This document shows, piece by piece, positions 26,654 to 35,032 of a stretch of DNA of 64,000 nucleotides; position 1 is the stretch's first letter, and every line of letters starts with the position of its first letter. The position numbers and the translations under genes are program-made. The notes beneath the pieces were generated by a model. That model was given only the letters and a program-made list of their open reading frames with translations. It ran no database searches and was not told the DNA's origin. Where the stretch lies: NCBI RefSeq assembly GCF_902859945.1, contig NZ_CADIKL010000008.1, positions 180,737 to 244,736 on the forward strand. The letters run 5' to 3'. This DNA comes from Paraburkholderia caffeinitolerans. GTDB taxonomy: Bacteria > Pseudomonadota > Gammaproteobacteria > Burkholderiales > Burkholderiaceae.

Positions 26654-27865
26654 TCATCCTGCAAGATAGCGCTGCGTGAGCCGCACCCATGCCGCCGCGC
26701 CAAGCGGCAGCACCTGGTCGTTGAAGTCGTAGCCAGGGTTGTGCACCATGCAGCCGCCGAATTCGCCCTCGCCATTGCCGAGCAGCAGATAGCAGCCCGG
26801 CACCGCATTGAGCATCCACGCAAAGTCCTCGCTGCCGTTCAGGCCCTTGGGCGCCTGCACGACAACATCCTCTTCACCCACCAGCTCCGCGCAAACCTGT
26901 TGTGCAAGCAACGTTTCTTCGGGCGTGTTGACCATCGGCGGAGTCAGTTGCCGGTAGTCGATCTGCGCCTGAACGCCGTGCGCCTGCGCCGTGGCCGCCA
27001 CGATCTCGCGCACGCGCTGCTCCACCAGCTCGCGCGTCTCGGGGCGCGCCGCGCGAACGTTGATGCCCAGCGTCACCGTTTCCGGTATCACGTTGTGCGT
27101 CGCGCCGCCCTTGATGAAGCCCACCGAAACCACGGCGGTGTCGTCGGGCGCGACGTTGCGCGCAACAATCGTCTGCAACGCCGTGATCAACGCGGCAGCC
27201 GCCACGACAGGATCCTTCACGCGATGCGGCATGGCCCCGTGGCCGCCCACGCCCTTGAGCGTGACGTCGGCCACATCGGACGAAAGACTCACTGGGCCCG
27301 GGAGCACGCGGAACGTGCCGGCCGGCACGCCCGGCATGTTGTGCAGCGCGTAGACGGCATCGCACGGAAAGCGCTCGAACAGCCCGTCGTCGATCATCGC
27401 CTTCGCGCCGCACAGGTTCTCTTCGTCGGGCTGGAAGATGAGGTTGAGCGTGCCGTTGAAGTCGCGCCGCTGCGCGAGCGTTTTGGCCGCCGCGAGCAGA
27501 ATGGCGGTGTGGCCGTCGTGACCGCATGCGTGCATCTTGCCCGCGTTCTGGCTCGCATACGGCAGGCCGGTGTTCTCGACGATGGGCAGCGCATCCATGT
27601 CGGCGCGTATGCCCAGGCGCCGCTTGCCGTCGCCCACCTTCAGTTGCCCCACCACGCCGCTGCGCCCGATACCCGTGTGAACCTCGTAGCCCCACTTCTC
27701 GAGCAACATGGCCACGAGTTTCGCGGTGGCGCCCACCTCGAATCCCAGTTCGGGCTGCGAATGAATCTGCCTGCGGATATCAATGAACGTTTCCGCGTCG
27801 ATTTCAATCTCGGGCAGCAGCGTGGGCAGCAGTTGAAACGGCGTGAGCGTGGGTTCGCGCTTCAT
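26654..27865 (-). CDS. M20 family metallopeptidase / amidohydrolase (HipO type)
   Basis: 403 residues. The family fingerprint is IRRQIHSQPELGFEV near the N terminus, RADMDALPI, then MHACGHDGHTA at about 105-115 and FQPDEE at about 143-148, which bind the metal pair. A dimerisation domain follows (GVGGHGAMPHRVKDP). These enzymes hydrolyse N-acyl amino acids such as hippurate or indole-3-acetyl-amino acids. AAGGAC precedes the ATG. It lies 55 nt downstream of an MHS transporter on the same strand, consistent with uptake followed by hydrolysis. Confidence 0.9.
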   Translation of the reverse strand: MKREPTLTPFQLLPTLLPEIEIDAETFIDIRRQIHSQPELGFEVGATAKLVAMLLEKWGYEVHTGIGRSGVVGQLKVGDGKRRLGIRADMDALPIVENTGLPYASQNAGKMHACGHDGHTAILLAAAKTLAQRRDFNGTLNLIFQPDEENLCGAKAMIDDGLFERFPCDAVYALHNMPGVPAGTFRVLPGPVSLSSDVADVTLKGVGGHGAMPHRVKDPVVAAAALITALQTIVARNVAPDDTAVVSVGFIKGGATHNVIPETVTLGINVRAARPETRELVEQRVREIVAATAQAHGVQAQIDYRQLTPPMVNTPEETLLAQQVCAELVGEEDVVVQAPKGLNGSEDFAWMLNAVPGCYLLLGNGEGEFGGCMVHNPGYDFNDQVLPLGAAAWVRLTQRYLAG

Positions 27866-27920
27866 ATGAACAAGGTCCTTGTAGTGTTCCAGAGGTTCGA
27901 CGGAATCGAAGCATCAATCG

Positions 27921-29219
27921 TTAATCAGCGCGGTGCTCGCGAATGCTCCAGACCGCGAGCAGCGTGACGAGCCCGCAGGCAACCATGTAGAGCGCCGGCG
28001 CGAGCGGGTTGCCGGTCTTCGCAATGAGCCAGGTAACGACAAACTGCGAACTGCCGCCGAACACCGTCACGCCCACGCTGTAGATCACCGAGAGGCCGCT
28101 TGCGCGCACCCCGGCCGGCAGCAATTCCATGAGCACGAGCAGCATGGGCGTCGAGCCGAGGTTCGCGGCTGCCGTCAGCAGCACCGAAAGCGCCAGCACC
28201 AGCGGCACGCTGGGAAAACGCGTCATGAGCCAGAATGCGGGCACCACCGCGACGAGGTTGAAGGCGATCGCGCCCATCACGAGCGGCTTGCGGCGTGCGA
28301 GCCGATCTGCGAGCCGTCCCGAAACGAGCGAGGCGACGAGCATGGTGACGCCCGTGGCGCAGCCCGACAGCAGCGAAAGCGAAGGCGGCATCTTCAGCAC
28401 GCGAATCATGTAGGTGGGCATGAAGAACACCACGAGATACATGCCGACCGTCCCCGACGTAACAGAGAGAATGCCCTGGAGCACCTTGCCGCCGTGTTCG
28501 CGCATGAGCGTGCCGAGCGGGCTGGGCGCATCGGGCGCGGCCTCGTGCGTTTCGTCGAGCTTCGCGCGGATATAGAGCCCCACCGGCGCGATCGCGAGGC
28601 CGATGAGAAACGGCACGCGCCAGCCCCAGCTTTCGAGCGCATGGGGCGTAAGCGTTGCGTAAAGCACGGCGCCCGTGAATGCGCCAAGCAGTGCGGAGAT
28701 ACCCTGGCTGCCCAACTGCCAGCTCACGCGAAAACCGCGCTGCCCCACCGAGCCCGACTCCATCAGCATCGAGGTGGCCGCGCCAACCTCGCCGCCAAGC
28801 GAAAAACCTTGCAGCAAACGTCCCGCGAGCAACACGAGCGAGCCGTACACGCCCGCTTGTGCATAGGTGGGCGCCAGCGCGATGCACAGGGTGCCCGCCA
28901 CCATCAGCGCGATGGTGAGCGTCATGGCCGACTTGCGCCCGCGCCGGTCGGCATAGCTGCCGATCACGAGGCCTCCGAGCGGACGCATCACGAAGCCGAT
29001 GCCAAAGGTGGCCACCGCGAGCAACAGCGAGCCAAATGGACTTTCTGAGGGAAAGAACAGCCGGCCAATCAGCAGCGCGAAAAAGCTGTAGACCGTGAAG
29101 TCGTAAATTTCTAGCGCATTGCCGATCGAGCACGCGGCAATCAGGCGGAACTGGCTCTGGCGCGCGGGTGCGTGGGCGGGAGCGGCGGCGCTCGCGATGG
29201 CGAGCGTGGCGTCATTCAT
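27921..29219 (-). CDS. MFS transporter, metabolite:H+ symporter (MHS) family
   Basis: 432 residues and about 12 membrane segments. AACSIGNALEIYDFTVYSFFA is the diagnostic MHS N-terminal motif. MRPLGGLVIGSYADRRGRK and RLLQGFSLGGEVGAATSML are the conserved loops. The ATG at 29219 has GGAGAT upstream. It is divergent from a LysR gene and followed by the M20 hydrolase, so it probably imports that enzyme's acylated substrate. Confidence 0.9.
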   Translation of the reverse strand: MNDATLAIASAAAPAHAPARQSQFRLIAACSIGNALEIYDFTVYSFFALLIGRLFFPSESPFGSLLLAVATFGIGFVMRPLGGLVIGSYADRRGRKSAMTLTIALMVAGTLCIALAPTYAQAGVYGSLVLLAGRLLQGFSLGGEVGAATSMLMESGSVGQRGFRVSWQLGSQGISALLGAFTGAVLYATLTPHALESWGWRVPFLIGLAIAPVGLYIRAKLDETHEAAPDAPSPLGTLMREHGGKVLQGILSVTSGTVGMYLVVFFMPTYMIRVLKMPPSLSLLSGCATGVTMLVASLVSGRLADRLARRKPLVMGAIAFNLVAVVPAFWLMTRFPSVPLVLALSVLLTAAANLGSTPMLLVLMELLPAGVRASGLSVIYSVGVTVFGGSSQFVVTWLIAKTGNPLAPALYMVACGLVTLLAVWSIREHRAD

Positions 29220-29316
29220 GGCGGATCTCCGCAGGCGGGGTTGAACGTTGCGTTCGTGGGATTCGTCGTGCCGCCTGGGCGGACCCAACGGGTACGGGTC
29301 GATATTCAGGCACGTT

Positions 29317-29335
29317 TCACTTTCGAAGAAAGTGA
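29317..29335. promoter_or_regulatory. inverted repeat in MHS/LysR divergent promoter, candidate LysR site
   Basis: TCACTTTC-GAA-GAAAGTGA gives exact 8-bp arms around a 3-nt spacer, about 100 bp upstream of the transporter start and 130 bp upstream of the LysR start. The surrounding DNA is AT-rich relative to its neighbours, as expected for a promoter. Binding by the LysR protein is inferred from position only. Confidence 0.5.
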
Positions 29336-29463
29336 GAAATTTTCATCGTGATAACCAGATAGAATCACCGTCATAACCATCGGTCAGCGGACATCGGGAC
29401 AAATACCGACGCTCGCGGGCATGCGCCCCGCCGGTCATGCGAAGCACTGGAGGCATTCATCGA

Positions 29464-30444
29464 ATGAAACTGCACCAACTGCGCGTACTGCTCGCGCTCG
29501 CTCAGCACGGCAGCATGCATGAGGCATCGCGCAGCCTGCACGTCTCGCAGCCCGCGCTTTCCAAGGCGATTGCCGAACTGGAACGCGAACTCGGCGTGAC
29601 GCTCATTTCGCGTTCGGTGCGCGGGGTAAGCCTCACGAATTACGGGCGCGCACTCGTCAAGCGCGCGAGCGTGGTCGAGCATGAATTGCGGCACGCGCTC
29701 GAAGACATCGAATCGATGCGCGGCCACGCCGAGGCGCAACTCAATATCGGCTTCTCGGCGGTCGCTTCGAGCGGGCCTTTGCCGGAGGCCATCGCCGCTT
29801 TTCGCGCGCGCTTTCCCGCCGTCGCCATTCGCGCCTACGAGATGCGCCCGCAGCAGATTCTCGAAGGCCTGCGCGAAGGTCATCTCGATCTGGCGCTCAT
29901 CTCGACGAACAGCGGCCCCGGCACCAGCGCATTTCAATGGGAGCCGCTTTTTTCGGTGGGCATGCTGGTGGCCGCGCGGACCGGGCATCCGCTCGCGCGC
30001 GCGACGCGCATTCGTTCGCTAGTCGATGCGGAGTGGCTCACGCTCGACCCACTCGACGACCCGGGCAGCCCGCTCGCGAGCCTGATGCGCCTGCACCGGC
30101 TGGAGATGCCGCGCAACGTCGTGCAGAGCAGTTCGAACCTGCTCGGACTGCAACTGGCCACGTGCACGGACCTCATCAGCGTATGGTCCGATTTCGTGTT
30201 CTACGGCCGCTCCGGACCGCTCGTGCTGAACCCCGATGCGCTCAAGCCCCTGCCGATTCGCGACGAACTGCCGGACTATCAAGTCTTCATGGTGTACCGC
30301 TCGCCCGATCTGATGACGCAGACCTGTCTGGAATTCAGCAAGGAAGTGCGCCATCGCGGACGCAAGATGATGTCGCCGCGGGTGGCGGCTCAGACGGTAG
30401 CGCAAGCAACGGTGCGGAAGAACGCAAAACAGGTGACGCGCTGA
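29464..30444 (+). CDS. LysR family transcriptional regulator
   Basis: 326 residues. The N-terminal winged helix is MKLHQLRVLLALAQHGSMHEASRSLHVSQPALSKAIAELERELG. The C-terminal periplasmic-binding-protein-like effector domain runs from about 90 to 300. The ATG at 29464 is preceded by TGGAGG and starts the fold exactly. It is divergent from the MHS transporter and most likely controls the transporter - M20 operon. Confidence 0.92.
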   Translation: MKLHQLRVLLALAQHGSMHEASRSLHVSQPALSKAIAELERELGVTLISRSVRGVSLTNYGRALVKRASVVEHELRHALEDIESMRGHAEAQLNIGFSAVASSGPLPEAIAAFRARFPAVAIRAYEMRPQQILEGLREGHLDLALISTNSGPGTSAFQWEPLFSVGMLVAARTGHPLARATRIRSLVDAEWLTLDPLDDPGSPLASLMRLHRLEMPRNVVQSSSNLLGLQLATCTDLISVWSDFVFYGRSGPLVLNPDALKPLPIRDELPDYQVFMVYRSPDLMTQTCLEFSKEVRHRGRKMMSPRVAAQTVAQATVRKNAKQVTR

Positions 30445-30636
30445 CGTGACAGTACTGGCAAGACTCGAGCATGCATCGCTTCAACGCGAGCGCATCGATC
30501 CTGTCGCGCAAGCAGGATCGCATGTGTGCCCCCCTTATTGTCCCGACGACGAAGGCGTGCAATTCGTCAGTGCTGCAACACTGGATGCTGGAATAAAGTA
30601 GACATCCATGGAATCTGATTTCCACGGGCGGACAGT

Positions 30637-30945
30637 GTACATTTGCGACTTCTCGCGCTCGCTGGGCGCGGGCAGCGCGACCACGCGAAACACGCGAGAA
30701 TTCACGCGCTGCATGATGGCCTTGATCGTGCCGTCCTTGCCCGCGCCGTCCCGCCCCTCGAACAGCACGCAAATTCTCGCGCCCGTTGCCGCGGCCCACT
30801 CTTGCAGCTTGACCCATTCGACGCTGAGGCGGTCCAGCTCTTTCCTGTACGCCTTCTCGCTCATCCGCTGCGGTTTCGCGGCGTCTACGGACTTGTTTTT
30901 CTTCTCGGCCTTGCGATCCTTTCCAGTGCTGGAATCCTTCGCCAT
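30637..30945 (-). pseudogene. truncated polyphosphate kinase 2 (PPK2)
   Basis: The first 103 residues are PPK2-like: a Lys-rich leader, ELDRLSVEWVKLQEWA, and the Walker A region ICVLFEGRDGAGKDGTIKAIMQRVNSRVFRVVALPAPSEREKSQMY. Homology ends abruptly there (about 30637). The reading frame runs on through 33 unrelated residues to a stop at 30535. Walker B and the lid module, about 150-200 residues in intact PPK2, are missing. A GAGG-type ribosome site still precedes the ATG, so the stub may be translated but should be inactive. Confidence 0.85.
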
Positions 30946-31047
30946 CGATACCTCCTCAAGTTTGTGCTTCGAAACTCAAAAATGAATTCCGCGCAATCTG
31001 GTGGCGTCGAAAATGCGTCAATGATTCCGTTCAAGCACCTGGCTGTC

Positions 31048-32439
31048 CTACTGGTTGGCAGTGGCACCCATGCGCTCATCATTCAAAACGAGCCGCGCTT
31101 CCAGCCCGCCGCCCGGGCGGTTGTGCAGCGAAAGCCGCGCGCCCATTGCACTGGCCAGTTGACGCGCTATCGCAAGACCCAGCCCGGTGCCGCCCGTACC
31201 GCGATTGCGCGAAGTCTCGAGCCGGTGGAACGGTTCGAACACCGCTTCCAGCGAGGCCTCAGGAATGCCCGGCCCACGGTCGAGCACTGCGATCGTGACC
31301 TGCGCGTCGCCCGGCCCCTTGCTCAATGCAATCTCCGCTGCGCCCGCGAATTTCAGCGCGTTGTCGACGAAATTTCCGACGATGCGCTTGAGCGCCTGCG
31401 CACGCGTGACCATCGCGAGCGGTGCGCGCGTCTCGTAGCGCACGTCGCTGCCGGCATCGGCGTAATCGCATACGAGGCTGTCGAGCAGCGCATCGAGGTC
31501 CACGCGCACCGGCGCTTCAGCGGTCCCATGCAACGTGCGCGCGTAGGCTACGCCCTCTTTCACGAGCTGCTCCATCTCCTGGAGGTCCTGCCTGAGCTTC
31601 GCGCCCTGGACGTCGTCGTCCATGGTGTCCACGCGCAGGCGCATGCGCGTGATCGGCGTTTGCAGGTCGTGCGAAATGGACGCGAGAATCTGCATGCGCT
31701 CGGTCATATAGCCCGCGATGCGCGCCTGCATCGCGTTGAAGGCGCGCGCCGCGCGCGCGACTTCGGCAGGGCCGCCCTCGTCCAGATGCTCGGCCTTGAG
31801 GTCGGGGCCAAGCGCGTCGGCGGCACGCGCGAGCGCATCGAGCGGACGCGTCGCGATGCGCACTGCGAGCCAGCAGCACACGGCCAGTACCACGAGTTGC
31901 AGAATCAGCACGAGCGGCAGCCAGCGCGAAAGCGGCAGCGCCGGTTGCGGGCGCACGTCGATGGTGAGCGGCGAGCCGTCGGTCAGCCGCAAATGCACTT
32001 GCAGATGCTCGCGCTCGCCTGGAATCGCATTAACCGTAAGCGCGAAATGCTTGCCGATGCCCTTCTCGATAGCCGATTCGTAGCGCCGCGAAAGCTGCGC
32101 GTCGGGCGCGACGCCGGATATGCCCGGGCCGAGCACGAAGGTATAGCTGCGCCGCGCGAGCTTCGGCAACCAGGCGATGCGCTGCGCGGGCGGCAGATTG
32201 TCGAGCAAGGCCACCGAGCTGGCCACTTCGCGCTCGACGTAATCCATCATCATATTGGCCGTGGATGCGTCGCGCTCGGTGAGCGTGAGCCAAACCGACA
32301 GCGTCTGTGCCAGCGCGAGACCCACGCAGAGTATTAGCGCGAGCCGCGCGAACAGCGTGCGCGGCCAGTGCAACAGCGGGCGGCGCGACGCCGCGGCAGC
32401 GGACACGTCGCGCTGCGCATCGTGACTCGCGGTGCTCAT
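31048..32439 (-). CDS. sensor histidine kinase (EnvZ-like)
   Basis: 463 residues. There are two membrane helices (about 28-50 and 168-190) around a sensor region of about 115 residues, then HAMP. The dimerisation helix SISHDLQTPITRMRLRVD has its phosphorylatable His at about 255. The ATPase has the N box NFVDNALKF, G1 DRGPGIP and G2 GTGGTGLGLAI. The ATG at 32439 overlaps the response-regulator stop (ATGA). The layout resembles EnvZ or osmotic/pH-type sensors; the stimulus is unknown. Confidence 0.92.
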   Translation of the reverse strand: MSTASHDAQRDVSAAAASRRPLLHWPRTLFARLALILCVGLALAQTLSVWLTLTERDASTANMMMDYVEREVASSVALLDNLPPAQRIAWLPKLARRSYTFVLGPGISGVAPDAQLSRRYESAIEKGIGKHFALTVNAIPGEREHLQVHLRLTDGSPLTIDVRPQPALPLSRWLPLVLILQLVVLAVCCWLAVRIATRPLDALARAADALGPDLKAEHLDEGGPAEVARAARAFNAMQARIAGYMTERMQILASISHDLQTPITRMRLRVDTMDDDVQGAKLRQDLQEMEQLVKEGVAYARTLHGTAEAPVRVDLDALLDSLVCDYADAGSDVRYETRAPLAMVTRAQALKRIVGNFVDNALKFAGAAEIALSKGPGDAQVTIAVLDRGPGIPEASLEAVFEPFHRLETSRNRGTGGTGLGLAIARQLASAMGARLSLHNRPGGGLEARLVLNDERMGATANQ

Positions 32440-33176
32440 TGCGGCCCTTCGATCGCGTTCACGGCCGACGAGAACACATAGCCCTCGTTGCGCAGCGTCT
32501 TGATGTAGCGAGGCTCGCGCGCACCGTCGCGCAAACGCTGCCGCAAGCGGCTCACGAGCAGATCGATCGAGCGGTCGAACGCATCGGCCTGGCGCCCTTG
32601 CGTGAGGTTCAGCAGTTGATCGCGCGTCAGCACGCGCTGCGGGTTGTCGAGAAACACGCGCAGCAGCCGGTACTCCGCGCCGGATAGCGCGACCAGCGTG
32701 CCTTCCTCGTCGAGCAGATGGCGCGCCGTGGTATCGAGCCGCCATTCGCCGAAACCGAGCATCGACGCCGTCTCGCTCACCTCCATGCCAGGCGGCAGCA
32801 TGCGCGTGCGGCGCAGCACCGAGCGGATGCGCGCGAGCAGTTCGCGCACGGCGAACGGTTTAGCGAGGTAATCGTCGGCGCCCATTTCGAGGCCGACGAT
32901 GCGGTCGGTTTCCTCGCCGCGCGCCGTGAGCATGAGTACCGGCACCGCGCGAAAGCGGCTCGCGCGCAAGTCGCGGCACAGCACGAGACCGTCTTCGCCG
33001 GGCATCATGAGATCGAGCACGATGAGGTCGGGCGCGCCGTTCTCGAGCGCCGCGCGCATTTCGCGCCCGTTCGCGGCGAGCGACACGCGCATGCCGTTCT
33101 TTTCCAGGTACTCGGCAATCAGCTCGCGAATGCCGCGATCGTCGTCGACGATCAGAATGTGATCGGTCTTTTCCAT
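32436..33176 (-). CDS. OmpR family response regulator
   Basis: 246 residues. The receiver has the acidic pocket DDD at 11-13, phospho-acceptor Asp55 in LIVLDLMMPGEDG, and Lys in YLAKPF near 104. The C-terminal winged helix is LSGAEYRLLRVFLDNPQRVLTRDQLLNLTQGR through DLLVSRLRQRL. The ATG at 33176 starts the receiver; an in-frame Met 14 codons upstream adds only Arg-rich sequence. It is translationally coupled to the kinase. Confidence 0.93.
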   Translation of the reverse strand: MEKTDHILIVDDDRGIRELIAEYLEKNGMRVSLAANGREMRAALENGAPDLIVLDLMMPGEDGLVLCRDLRASRFRAVPVLMLTARGEETDRIVGLEMGADDYLAKPFAVRELLARIRSVLRRTRMLPPGMEVSETASMLGFGEWRLDTTARHLLDEEGTLVALSGAEYRLLRVFLDNPQRVLTRDQLLNLTQGRQADAFDRSIDLLVSRLRQRLRDGAREPRYIKTLRNEGYVFSSAVNAIEGPQ

Positions 33177-33183
33177 GCGCCGA

Positions 33184-33333
33184 TCATACGCCGCGCGGTG
33201 CCGCCTTGCGACGGCCATTGGGCACGAGCTTCCCTCGGTGCGTGAGCGTCGCGAGCGAGCACGACAGCGGATGCATTGCCTCGGTTGCCAGCCCGCCCGC
33301 CAGCAGCGCGAGCACCGCGAAGATTCGTTTCAT
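33184..33333 (-). CDS. 49-residue small protein with N-terminal hydrophobic segment
   Basis: The frame MKRIFAVLALLAGGLATEA starts with two basic residues and a hydrophobic stretch like a signal peptide or membrane anchor, then a short basic tail. Its ATG overlaps the stop of the GFA gene (ATGA at 33330-33333), and GGAAG lies 5 nt upstream. Coupling and the ribosome site support translation. No family recognised. Confidence 0.45.
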   Translation of the reverse strand: MKRIFAVLALLAGGLATEAMHPLSCSLATLTHRGKLVPNGRRKAAPRGV

Positions 33334-33701
33334 GCGTCTTCCACCACGGAAAGACTGGCGCCGTCGTTCAGGCCGGCTTCCAGCGCATAGGGATCCACGC
33401 CGTCGAGACAACCGAGGTTCACGCGCCATAGCGCGGGGTCCTTGCGGGTCTGATGAAACGGATAGATGCCGCAGTGCTTGCAAAAGTAGTGCTTCGCCAC
33501 GCGCGTATTGAACTGATAGAGCGTGAGGGCGTCTGCGCCGCTCACGACGGTCAGCTCGCTCGCGGCGAACAGCGGCGACATCAGCGCGCCCTTGCGGCGG
33601 CACAGGCTGCAATTGCAGCGCGAAGCAGGCGTGAGCGCAGTGCGGACCTCGAAGCGCACGGCCCCGCAATGACACGATCCGTGCAGCGTTTCGGCATTCA
33701 T
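33330..33701 (-). CDS. GFA (glutathione-dependent formaldehyde-activating) family protein
   Basis: 123 residues. The zinc-binding Cys pattern of the GFA/CENP-V domain is intact: GSCHCG (10, 12), CNCSLCRRKG (29, 31, 34) and HYFCKHCGIYPFHQ (74, 77). The family includes S-(hydroxymethyl)glutathione synthase, but most members have unknown roles. GGGGAG precedes the ATG at 33701. It is divergent from the phosphoesterase and coupled to the 49-residue ORF. Confidence 0.9.
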   Translation of the reverse strand: MNAETLHGSCHCGAVRFEVRTALTPASRCNCSLCRRKGALMSPLFAASELTVVSGADALTLYQFNTRVAKHYFCKHCGIYPFHQTRKDPALWRVNLGCLDGVDPYALEAGLNDGASLSVVEDA

Positions 33702-33863
33702 GGAGCATTCTCCCCGTTGCGTCGATAGCGATGGATACTTTATAGCGCAGCGCGTGCGGCGGCATGTATCCCAATGTATCCGGGCGAATGGGCGATACAA
33801 AACATTGCACATGCGCGCTGGCATCGTCGAGAATGGGCACATCCTCCCACTCATTGCGATGTC

Positions 33864-34598
33864 ATGAAAATCGCCGCAATCTCGGACATTCACGGCAATC
33901 TCGCCGCGCTCGACGCCGTACTGCACCACCTCCGCTCACAGGGCGCGGACCTGATCGTCAATCTCGGCGACATCGTGTCCGGATCGCTCTTGCCCGCCGA
34001 AACGGCCGACCAGCTGATGGCGCTCGACCTGCCCACCATCCGCGGCAATCACGAGCGCCAATTGCTGGCCGACGACGTCGAGCGCATGAGGCAGTCCGAC
34101 CGCTTCGCGCGCGCGGCGCTGCGCGCCGATCAGCTCGACTGGATCGCGCGGCTGCCGGCAACATTGCGCATCGCCGACGACGTGCTCATGGTCCACGCCA
34201 CGCCCGACAACGATCTCGACTATTTTCTCGAAACCGTGACTGAAGCGGGATGCCGCGCCGCCACCCAGGAGGAAGTCGAGCGCCGCGCGGGTGATGGCGC
34301 CGAACGCCTGATTCTGTGCGGACATACGCATATGCCGCGCAGCGCGATGCTCGGCGATGGACGGCTCGTGGTAAATCCTGGCAGCGTGGGGCTTCAGGCT
34401 TATGACGATGACATGCCGTGGCCGCATCGCATCGAAACGGGTTCGCCGCACGCGCGCTATGCGACGGTCACGCGCACGAAGTCAGGCTGGGGCGTCGAGT
34501 TTCATGCGGTGGAGTACGACTGGGACGCAGCCGCGGATCTGGCGCGCGCCAATGGGCGGCCTGAATGGGAAAGGCCGTTGCGTGAGGGGCGGTGTTGA
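33864..34598 (+). CDS. metallophosphoesterase (YfcE/MJ0936-type)
   Basis: 244 residues. The calcineurin-like motifs are in order: SDIHGN at 7-12, GDIVSG, GNHE, and GHTHMPR, which together ligate two metals. This variant of the family has a C-terminal extension carrying VNPGSVGLQAYDDD. It probably hydrolyses phosphodiesters; the substrate is unknown. The start at 33864 begins the fold; no strong ribosome site is visible. Confidence 0.88.
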   Translation: MKIAAISDIHGNLAALDAVLHHLRSQGADLIVNLGDIVSGSLLPAETADQLMALDLPTIRGNHERQLLADDVERMRQSDRFARAALRADQLDWIARLPATLRIADDVLMVHATPDNDLDYFLETVTEAGCRAATQEEVERRAGDGAERLILCGHTHMPRSAMLGDGRLVVNPGSVGLQAYDDDMPWPHRIETGSPHARYATVTRTKSGWGVEFHAVEYDWDAAADLARANGRPEWERPLREGRC

Positions 34599-35032
34599 TG
34601 AGGGACGGGCTGGGGCGTTAATGTGGCGTGCGCTTCGCGAGGTGCGCGCCTCAGACAGTTTTAATCAGGTTCTTCGCGGACTTCCAGGAACGGGCTCTGT
34701 TCGCCCCCCCTTCGGCCGTTCGACACTCGGCCGGTCTTACGTCCCTTCCTAATGTAGAGCGGTCGCTCGCCCATTGAGCCCTGCGGGCCGGCCATCGGTC
34801 AACTGCTTCAATCAGCCAGCGAGTCGGCATTACTCCGTGGCCACGGACCAGACTGTTCCTGCGAGCAGCGCGCTGGAAGGTGCTTGCTCACTTTCTCAAG
34901 CCCGGCGATGCCGGGCTTATCGACTCACGAATTCGCAGGACGCGCACCGGCGCGAATAAAATGAGTGGAGCCTTGCTTATCATAGCCAGCCGCCTATAGA
35001 ACACACGCTCAGAGCAGCTGGCTCACGACCAT
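34599..35032. other. gene-free 434-bp boundary segment
   Basis: No gene is supported. The segment marks the change from very high-GC DNA to the less biased DNA of the esterase and homogentisate island. Its only clear structure is the hairpin at 34898-34918. It may be an old recombination junction, but I recognise no integrase or IS end in it. Confidence 0.4.
34898..34918. terminator. 9-bp-stem hairpin downstream of the esterase gene
   Basis: AAGCCCGGC-GAT-GCCGGGCTT is a perfect stem with a 3-nt loop, 115 bp past the stop of the leftward esterase gene. It lacks a long U-tract on either strand, so termination is plausible but weak. Confidence 0.5.

Noticed and set aside
27933..29048. 371-codon frame antisense to the MHS transporter
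   Set aside because: Low-complexity His/Arg/Glu sequence; the opposite strand encodes a canonical transporter.
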